Numbered from the stretch's first letter, positions 8,849 through 18,769 are shown. The stretch is DNA of 64,000 nucleotides from Psychrobacter fozii (GCF_003217155.1 NZ_QJSU01000008.1:124001-188000), one strand, 5' to 3'. Notes: generated by a model not told the origin, from the letters alone. Program-made: numbers and translations.

Positions 8849-10642
8849 TTAAAAAGCAAATTGATCGACGTCCATGCTCATGTATGGCTCAACACCAGTG
8901 CTGATACGCTGTACGTGAGTGGTGGTACGTGGCAATAATTTAGCAAAGTAGAATTGTGCGGTTTTTACTTTGGCATCATAGAATGCGGCTTCGCTAGTAC
9001 CGTCTGCAATAGCAGTTTGTGCAACTAGTGCCATACGAGCCCATAAGTAAGCTAGTGTGACATAGCCACTGAAGTACATGTAATCAACCGCTGCACCGCC
9101 TACTGCTTCAGGATTTTCAGTCGCTTGCATGCCGATACGTGCCGTTAGATCGCCCCATTCTTTAAGGTGCTTGACAAGTGGACGAACAAATTGACCCATC
9201 TCGTCATTTTCTTTGTTATCTTCACAGAACTGTTGAATGATATTGACAAAGTTGCCAAGCAGTTTGCCTTGAGAGCCCAATACTTTACGACCTAATAAAT
9301 CAAGTGCTTGGATCTCAGTCGTCCCTTCGTATAGACAAGCGATACGAGTATCACGGACGTTTTGCTCCATACCCCATTCGCTCACAAAACCGTGACCACC
9401 ATAAATCTGTATACCATGATTGGCTGCTTCTAAACCAGTTTCGGTCAAGAATGCTTTGGCAATTGGTGTCAATAGTGACAACATTTGGTCAGCAAATTTA
9501 AGCTCTTCACCTTCGCCTTTTGCGACGATATCCGCAAAATGTGAGAGGTAATAAACCAATGCACGACCGCCTTCAGCAAAGGCTTTTTCAGTCAATAGCA
9601 TGTTGCGAACCGCTGGATGCACAATGATCGGATCAGCTACTTTTTCTGGTGCTTTAGTGCCTGAAAGCGAGCGCATGGCCAGACGATCTTTTGCATAGGT
9701 TAGTGAACCTTGGAACGCATACTCAGCAGCTGTTAGACCTTGAACAGCAGTACCGATACGGGCAACGTTCATAAAGGTGAACATGCACTGTAGGCCGCGG
9801 TTTTCTGGGCCAATTAGGTAACCTGTTGCACCATCGAAGTTGATGACACAAGTGGCAGAGGCTTTAATGCCCATTTTATGCTCGATAGAACCACAAACGA
9901 CATTGTTGCTTTCACCAACGCTACCATCTTCGTTGACCGTCATTTTAGGGACGATAAATAATGAGATACCTTTTGTGCCAGCAGGTGCGCCTGGTAGACG
10001 CGCTAATACAATGTGAATAATGTTGTCAGTTAAATCATGCTCGCCGGCAGAGATAAAGATTTTTTGACCAGTAATGCTATAGCTACCATCTTCTTTAGGC
10101 TCAGCTTTAGTACGGATGATACCTAAATCAGAACCCGCATGCGCTTCAGTCAGACACATCGTACCTGACCATTCGCCACTGATCATTTTTTCTAGATAGG
10201 TTTGTTTCTGTGCATCGGTACCATGGTGCTCGATGGTTTGAATAGCACCATGTGATAGGCCAGGGTACATAGAGAATGACCAGTTGGCCGTACCAACCAT
10301 TTCATTGATAACCGTTGATAATGAAAAAGGCATGTTTTGACCACCGAACTCTTCTTCAGCAGACAAAGCAGGGAAGCCAAGCTCACAGAACGCTTTGTAC
10401 GCTTCTTTAAAACCTTTTGGCGTGGTAACAACACCATTATCAAAATGACAGCCTTCAGCATCACCGCTTTGATTCAATGGTGATAGCTCATTTTCAGCGA
10501 AGCTTGCAGCCATTTCGAACAGGCTATCCATCAATTCACGGTCAGCTTCCTGAAACGCAGGTAAAGTTTTATAGTGGCTTTCGCTATCAAGTAACTCATG
10601 CATTACGAATTGAATATCACGTAAGGGCGCTTTATATTGCAT
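8849..10642 (-). CDS. Acyl-CoA dehydrogenase, DmdC-like type (paralogue)
   Basis: 597 residues, clearly paralogous along its whole length to the gene at 6759-8543. It begins MQYKAPLRDIQFVMHELL and carries CLTEAHAGSDLG, GQKIFISAGEHD and YEGTTEIQALDLLG. The reaction is FAD-dependent acyl-CoA desaturation with ETF as acceptor; chain length or thioether substrate cannot be read from sequence. The ATG at 10642 is preceded by AGGAAG. An in-frame TTG at 10672 would add ten residues with no family counterpart. A strong terminator follows. Confidence 0.88.
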   Translation of the reverse strand: MQYKAPLRDIQFVMHELLDSESHYKTLPAFQEADRELMDSLFEMAASFAENELSPLNQSGDAEGCHFDNGVVTTPKGFKEAYKAFCELGFPALSAEEEFGGQNMPFSLSTVINEMVGTANWSFSMYPGLSHGAIQTIEHHGTDAQKQTYLEKMISGEWSGTMCLTEAHAGSDLGIIRTKAEPKEDGSYSITGQKIFISAGEHDLTDNIIHIVLARLPGAPAGTKGISLFIVPKMTVNEDGSVGESNNVVCGSIEHKMGIKASATCVINFDGATGYLIGPENRGLQCMFTFMNVARIGTAVQGLTAAEYAFQGSLTYAKDRLAMRSLSGTKAPEKVADPIIVHPAVRNMLLTEKAFAEGGRALVYYLSHFADIVAKGEGEELKFADQMLSLLTPIAKAFLTETGLEAANHGIQIYGGHGFVSEWGMEQNVRDTRIACLYEGTTEIQALDLLGRKVLGSQGKLLGNFVNIIQQFCEDNKENDEMGQFVRPLVKHLKEWGDLTARIGMQATENPEAVGGAAVDYMYFSGYVTLAYLWARMALVAQTAIADGTSEAAFYDAKVKTAQFYFAKLLPRTTTHVQRISTGVEPYMSMDVDQFAF

Positions 10643-11030
10643 AACTTCCTGTCCTTTTTGGAATATAATCAATAATCGTCAAGAGTAGGTTGCTGCACTA
10701 TTAGATAGCGCAAAAGTCCTGGTCACTTTAATCTGAACATCCTAAATAAATGCTAGGCTGTAATACAGATTGACTAAGTTATCGATTACATAAAATCGTA
10801 TTGAAAAGAGTGGTGATTGTTAGAGTCGGCTTGAGGCTGAATAAGACCTAACAAATTCACTATAAAAGATAGGCTTTCACAGAAGATTATACAAGTTTGG
10901 TGACAGGACTGATAAGTCATGAACCTGCCTTGCATCCGTTGTGTAATCGAAGCTAGGCGTTCAAGATAAAGACGAATAACCACATGAAATTATTAGTGAT
11001 ACTAAGTAAGTGACGCTCAATCAGGTTGGG
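10643..11030. other. 388-bp intergenic region upstream of the acyl-CoA dehydrogenase
   Basis: No gene can be supported. TCGATTACA at 10782-10790 recurs inverted at 10942-10950, and CTGCCTTGCATCCG near 10925 resembles the arm of the palindromic repeats found elsewhere in the window. This could be a decayed copy, but the match is too weak to call. Confidence 0.35.
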
Positions 11031-12746
11031 TTATACCACACTGTACTGCTGAATTAACATATTGGTTGCAGAGTCAGCTGGCACGGGTCTGCTCAGCCAA
11101 TAGCCTTGACCTTGCTTGCATCCCATGGCAAATAGTACGTCACGCTGCTCCTCGGTTTCGATACCTTCAGCGATGACCTGCATATTAAGGGCGTTGCCCA
11201 AATCTAAAATAGCCTTGACAATCGCATGTTGGGTAGGATTATTTTCAATATTAGAGATAAAGCTTTTGTCGATTTTAATAAAATCAAACGGATATTCTTG
11301 TAAGTAACTTAACGAGGCATAACCGGTGCCAAAATCATCTAAGGCCAGACAGATTCCCAACTCTTTGAGTAACTCCAGTTGCTTTTTAACGTTGCTATGG
11401 CGCTGAATGAGAGAAGACTCTGTCACTTCAATATGCAATTGATGCGTAGAAATCTCATGCTGTGTAAGGAGGTTGCTCACCATCTCAGAAAAATTAGGAT
11501 GGCTAAATTCCGCGGCGTCCGCATTGATACAGATATGCTGAAGAAAGCCTTGCTTTTGCCAAATCGACAGCTGCTTGGCAATTTGAATGGCTATTTGTGA
11601 GAATAGCTCAAATGATAGCTTATGAGCGATAATGGCATCGATAAAGTGTACTGGGCTCAACAGTCCACGAGTCGGATGTTGCCAGCGGACTAGGGCTTCA
11701 AAGCCAGTGATGGCACCCGTCGCTAATTCAAATTTTGGTTGATAGTAAGGAATAAATTGGCCTTCAGAGGCGGCTACTCTGAGTTCAGCCTCTAACTGCC
11801 AACTATCAGTGGTGGCTTCATCAATAGCGGTGTCATACCAGCAGATATCGTCACCACCTTGATTCTTTACATAATGTAGCGCTTTTTCGGCCTTGGTTAA
11901 TAGTCCTGTTAATCCTTCACCATCTTTAGGAAAGTAACTAACACCAATGGATACGTGACAATATATCTTTGCTTCTGATTTATCTGGAGAAAAGGGCCGT
12001 TCACACATTTGCATTAAACTGTCTAGCTGGTGACGAATGATATTAGCATTAGGGCATTCGAATAATAAGGCAAAATCATCACCACCAAAATGGGAAAAAC
12101 AATGCAAATTATCGAGTTTGAGTTTTTTGACGCGTTTGACAAAACTGTTAATCAAAGCATTTATGCCATCAGGGCCTAGTAAGCTTGCAAGGCTGCGATA
12201 ACGGTCGATATTCAAACGTACAATAACAACTTCTTGATAACTGTCTAATAGCAAGTCACTGACTTGACTCAAAAATACTTTACGGTTTGGCAAGCCTGTC
12301 ACTTGATCATAATTGAGCAAATGCACCAATTGTTTTTTGTCTTTGATGGCAGAAGAGGTATCACGCAGCATACCAACATAGTAAACAGTCTGTTCGACAT
12401 AGAGTTTGCGATAAGTGATATGACAATCAACGATCTCTCCATAGCGATTGGCCATCGAAAAGTCATTTTCATAAAAACCATTAGTATCTAAATGACTAGT
12501 GATATCCGCTAAAATATCTCGCTCTTCTTTTGATAAAAATTCTGCCGCGTAGATACCAAGCGGTCGCCCAAGTAAAAATGACTCGGTATAACCAATAGTC
12601 ATCTCGTAACAGGCATTGACCGATAAATAGCGCAAATTGGCATCTAAGATGAATATAGAGTCATCAAGTTGTTCGCATAACTGAGCCAGCAACTGTTGCT
12701 TGTCTGCGATTGGAATAGCGGCGGCATTAGTCATAATTGGACCCAT
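11031..12746 (-). CDS. PAS-GGDEF-EAL protein, likely c-di-GMP phosphodiesterase
   Basis: 571 residues. An N-terminal PAS/PAC sensor (about 20-140) precedes a GGDEF domain (about 145-305) whose signature reads GGDDF and lacks an RxxD inhibitory site, so cyclase activity is doubtful. The C-terminal EAL domain (about 320-565) keeps its metal and catalytic set: EALVRW, VTESS, DDFGTGYASL, IDKSFI and AEGIETEEQ. Net c-di-GMP hydrolysis is the likely output, with PAS and GGDEF as regulatory modules. No transmembrane segment is visible, so it is probably cytosolic. Initiation is uncertain: ATG at 12746, or at 12734 four codons in. Confidence 0.88.
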   Translation of the reverse strand: MGPIMTNAAAIPIADKQQLLAQLCEQLDDSIFILDANLRYLSVNACYEMTIGYTESFLLGRPLGIYAAEFLSKEERDILADITSHLDTNGFYENDFSMANRYGEIVDCHITYRKLYVEQTVYYVGMLRDTSSAIKDKKQLVHLLNYDQVTGLPNRKVFLSQVSDLLLDSYQEVVIVRLNIDRYRSLASLLGPDGINALINSFVKRVKKLKLDNLHCFSHFGGDDFALLFECPNANIIRHQLDSLMQMCERPFSPDKSEAKIYCHVSIGVSYFPKDGEGLTGLLTKAEKALHYVKNQGGDDICWYDTAIDEATTDSWQLEAELRVAASEGQFIPYYQPKFELATGAITGFEALVRWQHPTRGLLSPVHFIDAIIAHKLSFELFSQIAIQIAKQLSIWQKQGFLQHICINADAAEFSHPNFSEMVSNLLTQHEISTHQLHIEVTESSLIQRHSNVKKQLELLKELGICLALDDFGTGYASLSYLQEYPFDFIKIDKSFISNIENNPTQHAIVKAILDLGNALNMQVIAEGIETEEQRDVLFAMGCKQGQGYWLSRPVPADSATNMLIQQYSVV

Positions 12747-12796
12747 AACATTAAAGTTGAAGAATAAATAAGGTTACATACATGGCCTTTTGATAA

Positions 12797-13663
12797 CTAA
12801 TGACTCAAAGCATGTAAGGTCGCCAATGCAACTACCGGGGCTGTTTCGGTACGTAATACTCTCGGGCCAATTTGCCAAGGATGAAAGCCGAGCTCTGATG
12901 CTTGCTGACATTCATCGTCGCTGAGCCCGCCCTCAGGGCCAATTAATAGTTCAATATAAGGTGTCGACTGTTTTAGGGTGACTGGTAACAATTCAGGCAT
13001 CGCGGGCTGTCCTAATGCTGGCACGCTCAACTGCATACGTAAATCAGCTGGCTGCTGTAGCCGATGATAATAGGCGTCTTGACTGAGTGCAGCTACTATA
13101 GGGCTGACCGCCATTTCTTGCTCGCTATCTACTACCTTAAGTAACCAGTCATTGATAGAGATAGGTGCGAGAATGAGCGGTGGACGATTGAGGCCGCATT
13201 GCTCGCAGGCTGCAATGGCTACTTGCTGCCAATGTGCCAGTTTTTTCTCAACTTGTGCGGGTTTTAGGTTGACCTCACCATGATGGCTACTTAGTAACTG
13301 AATAGCTGTTACACCCAGCTCGGTTGACTTCTGAATCGCATAGTCCATACGTTCAGCACGACTCATTACCAGACCAATTTTAGTGAGTACTGATGCGCTA
13401 CGATCGTCCTCTATATGAGTCAATAGAGTGACAGTGGCATGCTTTTTACTAATGGTCTGTAACTGTACTTGATACTCACCGCCAAACCCATCGAATAAAA
13501 CACCTTTATCACCAACATTTGCCCGTAATACACGGCACCAATGATGAATAATATTTTCTGTAAGTTCGACATTGGCACCTATAGGTAAAGTGCTAAGTCG
13601 AGGGTAAGTTGTATTTTCTGCATTATCGGTGTCATTGCTGGTAGCATAAAAAAAACGTCGCAC
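12797..13663 (-). CDS. rsmE: 16S rRNA (uracil-1498-N3)-methyltransferase
   Basis: SPOUT-class enzyme that methylates U1498 in the decoding region of 16S rRNA. It has the N-terminal MRRFFY start and PUA-like domain, then the trefoil-knot SAM site with LLIGPEGGLSDDE and GPRVLRTETAPVVAL. At 288 residues it exceeds the E. coli enzyme (243); the extra length includes a central insertion (about 150-200). The start is a GTG at 13663, since MRRFF is the conserved beginning. It lies about 50 bp upstream of the PAS-GGDEF-EAL gene on the same strand. Confidence 0.92.
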   Translation of the reverse strand: MRRFFYATSNDTDNAENTTYPRLSTLPIGANVELTENIIHHWCRVLRANVGDKGVLFDGFGGEYQVQLQTISKKHATVTLLTHIEDDRSASVLTKIGLVMSRAERMDYAIQKSTELGVTAIQLLSSHHGEVNLKPAQVEKKLAHWQQVAIAACEQCGLNRPPLILAPISINDWLLKVVDSEQEMAVSPIVAALSQDAYYHRLQQPADLRMQLSVPALGQPAMPELLPVTLKQSTPYIELLIGPEGGLSDDECQQASELGFHPWQIGPRVLRTETAPVVALATLHALSH

Positions 13664-13841
13664 AGTTGCTTAATCCTATAATTTGAATCATGAGTTTTTT
13701 AAATATTTTAGCAGAATATCGTCAGAGTAGGTGAAGTTATTGCTGTTAGTACATTTAGCATAATGCTTATTAGTATAATTTTTATTGTAATAAATATTAA
13801 TTATTTCTGATTGTCTCTAATAATCTTAAAAAGTTATTACC

Positions 13842-13873
13842 AAAAAAAACTGGCGCTCCGAAGAATGCCAGTT
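13842..13873 (-). terminator. Intrinsic terminator of ahcY-metF
   Basis: An AACTGGC/GCCAGTT stem with a TTCG-containing loop is followed by eight T on the minus strand, just after the metF stop. Confidence 0.85.
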
Positions 13874-13898
13874 ATTATGCAGTAAATTGAATAATAAT

Positions 13899-14747
13899 TT
13901 AGGTGGTTAACCCTAGTTCTTCAACCAAACGTTTGTTTGGCTCAACCTTGTTCATGCTATAAAAATGCATGGCAGGTACACCTTCGCTAATGAGACGCTC
14001 ACATAAGCGATACACCACATCAAAGCCAAATTCACGGATGGCCTTGCGGTCATCACCAAAATCTGCCAATTGCTTACGTACATAACGTGGAATGTCAGCG
14101 CCACAACTATCAGCAAATCGCATCAAATTGCTAGAATTAGTAATTGGCATGATGCCAGCGACCAATGGCTTAGCAACCGTATCAACACCGCGCTTTTCTA
14201 AGGTGTCGCGTAAGTACAGATAGCTATCAGCATTGTAGAAGAACTGTGTAATCGCTGCATCCGCACCCGCTTGAAACTTATTGACCAGGTTGTCGATATC
14301 AGAATCGAAGCTACGGGCTTGTGGATGCATCTCTGGATAAGCGGCTACTTCGATACGAAAGTGATCACCTGAATGTTCACGGATAAACTTGACTAAGTCT
14401 AAAGCAAACGGCAGCTCACCCATACCAACTTGACCTGATGGTAAGTCACCACGAAGCGCGACAATACGATTGATGCCCAAACTCTTGTAATGTGTCAATA
14501 GTTCAGCGATTTCGCTTTTATCATCGCCAATACAGGACATATGAGGAGCAACACCAGTATCACCACGTGTGCATAATGCTTGCACAATATCCAAGGTGCG
14601 ACTGCGGGTGGAACCACCAGCGCCATAAGTCACCGAAAAATAACTCGGTGACAGCTTGTTTAGCTCATCATAAGTACTCAGTAGCTTTTCGTGTCCCTGC
14701 TCAGTTTTTGCAGGGAAGAACTCAAAAGAGAACGCAGGCTTACTCAC
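13899..14747 (-). CDS. metF: 5,10-methylenetetrahydrofolate reductase
   Basis: Reduces methylene-THF to methyl-THF with FAD/NADH, feeding methionine synthase. The TIM barrel shows FSFEFFPAKTEQG at the N terminus, GAGGSTRSRT, RIVALRGDLP and FFYNADSYL. I assign the GTG at 14747: the 13-bp gap to ahcY contains AAGGAG at ideal spacing and the resulting 282-residue protein begins right at the conserved SFEFFP strand. An upstream ATG at 14807 would overlap ahcY and add 20 unconserved residues. The gene is cotranscribed with ahcY and thus lies under its leader control. Confidence 0.93.
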   Translation of the reverse strand: MSKPAFSFEFFPAKTEQGHEKLLSTYDELNKLSPSYFSVTYGAGGSTRSRTLDIVQALCTRGDTGVAPHMSCIGDDKSEIAELLTHYKSLGINRIVALRGDLPSGQVGMGELPFALDLVKFIREHSGDHFRIEVAAYPEMHPQARSFDSDIDNLVNKFQAGADAAITQFFYNADSYLYLRDTLEKRGVDTVAKPLVAGIMPITNSSNLMRFADSCGADIPRYVRKQLADFGDDRKAIREFGFDVVYRLCERLISEGVPAMHFYSMNKVEPNKRLVEELGLTT

Positions 14748-14760
14748 AGTCTGGCTCCTT

Positions 14761-16185
14761 TTAGTATTTATAAGCGTCAGGCTTGAATGGGCCTTCGACT
14801 GATACACCCAAGTACTCCGCTTGCTTTTCAGTCAGTTTGGTTAAGGTACCGTTAAAGCCTGCGACCATAGCGGCTGCTACTTCTTCGTCTAGCTTTTTCG
14901 GTAGCACTTTTACGTATAAGTTGTCAGTACGCTTATCTGTTGGCAATTCTGCAAACTTTTCTTCAAACAAGTACATTTGCGCCAATACTTGGTTAGCAAA
15001 TGAGCCGTCCATCACGCGTGATGGGTGACCAGTCGCGTTACCTAGGTTCACTAGACGACCTTCAGCAAGCAAAATCAAATAATCATTTTCGTCGTCTGAA
15101 CGGAAGATTTGATGTACTTGTGGTTTGATCTCAACCCAGCGCCAGTTATCACGCATGAATTGGGTGTCGATTTCGGTGTCAAAGTGACCGATGTTACATA
15201 CAACAGCACCAGGCTTAAGGGCTGCTAGCATATGTCTGTCACATACATGGTAGTTACCAGTGGTGGTAACGATCATGTCAGTGTCTTCAAGCAGACGCGT
15301 ATTGATGTTTTCTGCGCCGCCAGTGTTATCACCATTGATGTAAGGCGATAATACTTCAAAGCCGTCCATACATGCCTGCATGGCACAGATAGGATCAACT
15401 TCTGATACACGTACGATCATGCCTTCTTGACGTAAGCTCTGTGTAGAGCCTTTGCCCACATCGCCATAACCGATAACCAAAGCGCGGCGACCAGCAAGGA
15501 ACATGTCGGTAGCACGTTTGATAGCATCATTTAAGCTATGACGGCAGCCGTATTTATTGTCGTTTTTAGACTTAGTAACCGCATCGTTAACATTGATAGC
15601 TGGTACTTTAAGTGTGCCTTTGCTAAGCATGTCGACTAAGCGATGCACACCAGTGGTGGTCTCTTCTGAGATACCATGGATGCTATCAAGAAGCTCAGCA
15701 TAGTCATTATGAATCAACGCAGTTAAATCACCGCCGTCATCTAAGATTAAGTTAGCATCCCAAAGCTGACCTGATGCTTCGCCGCCTACGTGTACTTGCT
15801 GACGTAAGCACCACTCGTACTCTTCTTCTGTTTCGCCTTTCCAAGCATAAACAGAGATACCAGCAGCAGCAATCGCAGCAGCAGCATGGTCTTGAGTTGA
15901 GAAGATGTTACATGAGGTCCAACGTACTTCAGCACCTAACGCGACTAGTGTCTCGATCAGTACAGCAGTTTGAATGGTCATGTGGATACAGCCAGCGATT
16001 TTCGCGCCTTTAAGCGGCTGATCTGCTTCGTAGCGACGACGCAAACCCATTAGGGCAGGCATTTCAGCTTCGGCAAGGGTGATTTCACGGCGGCCGTAAT
16101 CAGCAAGGCTAATGTCAGCGACTTTATAGTCAGTGAAAGAGGGGTCGATCGTATGGGCAGATGGGGTGTTAGACACTGCGTCCAT
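14761..16185 (-). CDS. ahcY: S-adenosylhomocysteinase
   Basis: NAD-dependent hydrolysis of S-adenosylhomocysteine to adenosine and homocysteine, relieving product inhibition of methyltransferases. 474 residues. [13 protein letters not shown] lies in the substrate domain, GYGDVGKG is the NAD-binding glycine loop, and the chain ends with the typical KPDAYKY tail that reaches the partner subunit of the tetramer. GGAG stands six bases before the ATG. metF follows 13 bp downstream. The ~190-nt leader upstream holds a SAH riboswitch, so expression should rise when the substrate accumulates. Confidence 0.96.
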   Translation of the reverse strand: MDAVSNTPSAHTIDPSFTDYKVADISLADYGRREITLAEAEMPALMGLRRRYEADQPLKGAKIAGCIHMTIQTAVLIETLVALGAEVRWTSCNIFSTQDHAAAAIAAAGISVYAWKGETEEEYEWCLRQQVHVGGEASGQLWDANLILDDGGDLTALIHNDYAELLDSIHGISEETTTGVHRLVDMLSKGTLKVPAINVNDAVTKSKNDNKYGCRHSLNDAIKRATDMFLAGRRALVIGYGDVGKGSTQSLRQEGMIVRVSEVDPICAMQACMDGFEVLSPYINGDNTGGAENINTRLLEDTDMIVTTTGNYHVCDRHMLAALKPGAVVCNIGHFDTEIDTQFMRDNWRWVEIKPQVHQIFRSDDENDYLILLAEGRLVNLGNATGHPSRVMDGSFANQVLAQMYLFEEKFAELPTDKRTDNLYVKVLPKKLDEEVAAAMVAGFNGTLTKLTEKQAEYLGVSVEGPFKPDAYKY

Positions 16186-16233
16186 AATATGCTCCTATCA
16201 GTGGTTAAGGTATGATAAAAAGAATAAAAACGC

Positions 16234-16370
16234 AGGTGCCGTTATTTGCGCTGTGAGCGACCAAAATAGGACGTTCGACAGTTAACCGAGCCTAACACAA
16301 CCTATGATTTGCATGATTCTAGTCTCTCAATGCAATATTCATGGTCATGGCGCAACACCTCTCGGAGGGT
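16234..16370 (-). promoter_or_regulatory. SAH riboswitch in the ahcY leader
   Basis: On the transcribed strand the order is CCGAGAGGTGTTGC (16352-16365), AGGCTCGG (16286-16293) and AACGGCACCT (16234-16243), the three conserved blocks of the S-adenosylhomocysteine riboswitch (Rfam SAH_riboswitch). P1 forms from CCGAG with CUCGG. P2 can form from CAUGACC with GGUUGUG. The pseudoknot AGGUGU with GCACCU is fully paired although both sides differ from the usual GAGCGY/RCGCUC, a compensatory change that argues for a real fold. A local CGCU/AGCG hairpin fills the variable region. Its place before ahcY is the classic one. Known members switch expression on with SAH. Confidence 0.78.
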
Positions 16371-16405
16371 GTCATTGTAATAGATGACAGGTGAAATGTC
16401 ACCCA

Positions 16406-16431
16406 TAAAAAAGACCATCAATCGATGGTCT
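16406..16431 (-). terminator. Intrinsic terminator of the TonB-receptor gene
   Basis: AGACCATC/GATGGTCT stem with AATC loop, followed by six T on the minus strand, isolates the receptor gene from the ahcY leader. Confidence 0.88.
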
Positions 16432-16455
16432 CTTGTAACAACAGAACAAATAACC

Positions 16456-18363
16456 TTAGTACCAGTTATAGGTCAAAGAGGTGAAGAAGTTAGTGCCGTC
16501 AGTGTTATAGCCAATATCTGTTATATAACTTTCATTAGTGATGTTATTCAAACGTGCTGTCATAGATAAGTTGTCAGTCAGTTTGTAGTTACCACTGATA
16601 TTCAGCAATCCATAATGGTTGACAGATTGCGCATCAGTATTGGTCAGCCTGCTGTAATAGTCACCCACATATTGATATTCAGCACGAATATCCAAACTTG
16701 GCAGACGGTATCCGACGTACACCAAACCTTTATGCTCAGGACGGTAGGGTAGGTAGTTGCCATCATTACTACCACCACTATTATCTTTGGCATCTTGATA
16801 GTCATAGCTACCACCAAGCAAGTAGCTGTCGATAACCCAGTCAGACGTTAACGAAAGCCCTTTAATTTTGGCCTCATCGACGTTTTGAGTAGCCCCTGCA
16901 TAAGGGTTGTTAGGTGTAGGGCTTGCTACATAACTGATTAAATCTTCAACATCATTATAATAGCCAGTTAGGCGTGTAGACTGTAATGGCGTGATGTATT
17001 CAACAAAGGCTTCATAGTTGTCGCTGGTTTCAGGTTTTAGATCAGGATTACCGCCGTATCCAGGATATATATCATTGAAAGTAGGTGCGCGAAATCCTTT
17101 TGCATAGCTGGTACCAATACGCCAGTCAGGGCTAATATGGTAAGCGGCGCCTAGATTATAAGTAGTTTCGTCACCATATTGTGAGTTGTCATCATAGCGT
17201 AAGTTTGCTTGAGCATCGAATTGGTCGATATCAAATACATAACCAAAAAATGCACTGGTTACATCACGATCATCGATTTCATAGGCACTGCTGTCTAGGC
17301 TTTGGTTTAGATATTCGATCCCATAAAAGCCTTGACCGATAGAAAGCTGATGTTGACCTAGTAAACTTATTTGGTCTTGTTTGGTATCAAATACCCCGCC
17401 ATATTGGCTAGAAGAGTCACTCTTATCAATCGAATGGCCATACTGTAGTTTCAATGAAGAGCCTGGCATATAGCGCCAGTCTACATAAGCTTGAGCGCTA
17501 CCGTTTTCTTGGTCAGCATGCGCATTCTTATAATCACCATCATCAAAGTCGGTTGTTGACTTACTATATAACGCACTTGCGCCTGCTAGCCATTGATCGT
17601 TAATGCGTTGATTCAAAGCAATGCTAAAATTATTGCTTTCAAAGCTATCTTCATCTTTATTATAAGTTCCAACGTTTGAAGGTAAGGTGGCATTGATGCC
17701 ATCTGACTCATTGTGGCTAGCTGACAAACTTAGCGTGGTGCCAGTAGTATTGGCAAGCTGTGCGCTAGCACCGTATAAGTATTGATCATTTGAGCCGATA
17801 CCAGCGGTAACTGACATACTGCTTTGATCTACATTGCTACCTTTGGTGAATACCTGAATGACACCGCCCATCGCATCTGCACCATAAATACTAGAGCCCG
17901 AGGCACCATATAAAATCTCGATACGGTCAATTTGGTCGGCAGGCAATAAGTTAAGTGCCGCGCCACCATTACTAACAGAGCTATAGCGTACGCCGTCAAT
18001 CAATACTAAGATTTGTTTGCTATCGTAACCGCGCATATAAAAGTTTGAGGTTGTACCCATGCCACCATCAGTATATTGACTGATACCAGGCTGCTGCTTA
18101 AGTACTTCAAGAACACTTTGACCTTGAAAGCGTTTTAAGTCTTCTTGATCAACCACACGAGTTTGGGCAATGGTATTGCTGACTTTAGTGGGCGTACGAG
18201 TTGCTGTCACCACAATTTCATCGAGTTCAACTTCTGGTAGTTCATTGTTGCTAGCGATAGTGCCATCAGTGGTGGCAGCTGTTGCATTCAAAGAAAATAC
18301 ACCAAGCGCGCTTAAAATACATAAGCGAAGATAGGCAGTTGAAGAAGATCGTGGTAAAAACAT
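16456..18363 (-). CDS. TonB-dependent outer-membrane receptor, BtuB-like
   Basis: 635 residues from the ATG at 18363. A signal peptide ends near LNATAA, followed by the TonB-box region (EIVVTATRTP), a plug domain with VLIDGVRY and SSIYGADAMGGVIQVFT, then a 22-strand-type barrel ending in an aromatic residue (SLTYNWY), as required for outer-membrane insertion. The plug matches BtuB (vitamin B12) most closely among known receptors. No cobalamin riboswitch is visible upstream and no cobalamin genes are nearby, so the substrate is inferred only from similarity. In-frame codons back to 18435 have no signal-peptide logic. Confidence 0.85.
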   Translation of the reverse strand: MFLPRSSSTAYLRLCILSALGVFSLNATAATTDGTIASNNELPEVELDEIVVTATRTPTKVSNTIAQTRVVDQEDLKRFQGQSVLEVLKQQPGISQYTDGGMGTTSNFYMRGYDSKQILVLIDGVRYSSVSNGGAALNLLPADQIDRIEILYGASGSSIYGADAMGGVIQVFTKGSNVDQSSMSVTAGIGSNDQYLYGASAQLANTTGTTLSLSASHNESDGINATLPSNVGTYNKDEDSFESNNFSIALNQRINDQWLAGASALYSKSTTDFDDGDYKNAHADQENGSAQAYVDWRYMPGSSLKLQYGHSIDKSDSSSQYGGVFDTKQDQISLLGQHQLSIGQGFYGIEYLNQSLDSSAYEIDDRDVTSAFFGYVFDIDQFDAQANLRYDDNSQYGDETTYNLGAAYHISPDWRIGTSYAKGFRAPTFNDIYPGYGGNPDLKPETSDNYEAFVEYITPLQSTRLTGYYNDVEDLISYVASPTPNNPYAGATQNVDEAKIKGLSLTSDWVIDSYLLGGSYDYQDAKDNSGGSNDGNYLPYRPEHKGLVYVGYRLPSLDIRAEYQYVGDYYSRLTNTDAQSVNHYGLLNISGNYKLTDNLSMTARLNNITNESYITDIGYNTDGTNFFTSLTYNWY

Positions 18364-18769
18364 AGTCAGTTCCAAAGTAATCATATTAAAAAGTACAGAA
18401 ATAAAAGGTAACGAGTCTGACGTTAAGCCTGTCAAAGGTTACAAAAAGATGTATATAAGCAAAACTACATACATTATCTACAATATGGCGAGCTTTATAA
18501 ACTACTTTAACTTAATATTTTCTCAGGGTAAGCTGAACAAGATTCATGATGAGTTGCTAATAATTCATTTTGGTATCATTTCTATCGTTTAAAGAGAGGG
18601 TTTTTTATAAAGAATCCGAACAAAAGTAGCAAGAAATAGTGCAAGCTGTCACTGACAGAGAGAGCTACAAAAATGCGTAATCAAAAGCACTGCTGTTATA
18701 AATAATTGCTATCATAGTCAAGAATTCACGGTTGTCCGTTGTACTATCTATAAAGCTAAGAGGTTTGTT
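18364..18769. other. Divergent intergenic region between the receptor and mscS
   Basis: About 400 bp, AT-rich, expected to hold both promoters. I found no AdoCbl riboswitch core, no clear Fur palindrome and no terminator. AAGAGG at 18758-18763 is the ribosome-binding site of the plus-strand gene. Confidence 0.45.

Noticed and set aside
10782..10950. Possible decayed palindromic repeat upstream of the acyl-CoA dehydrogenase gene
   Set aside because: Only a 9-bp inverted match (TCGATTACA) and a loose resemblance to the GATACAAGGC arm; too little to separate from chance.
10786..10983. 65-codon minus-strand frame in the intergenic gap
   Set aside because: No ribosome site, no family pattern and unlikely residue composition.
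16456..18769. Cobalamin riboswitch upstream of the BtuB-like receptor
   Set aside because: No AdoCbl-box core (GCCACTG) or the expected flanking helices on the relevant strand between 18364 and 18769.
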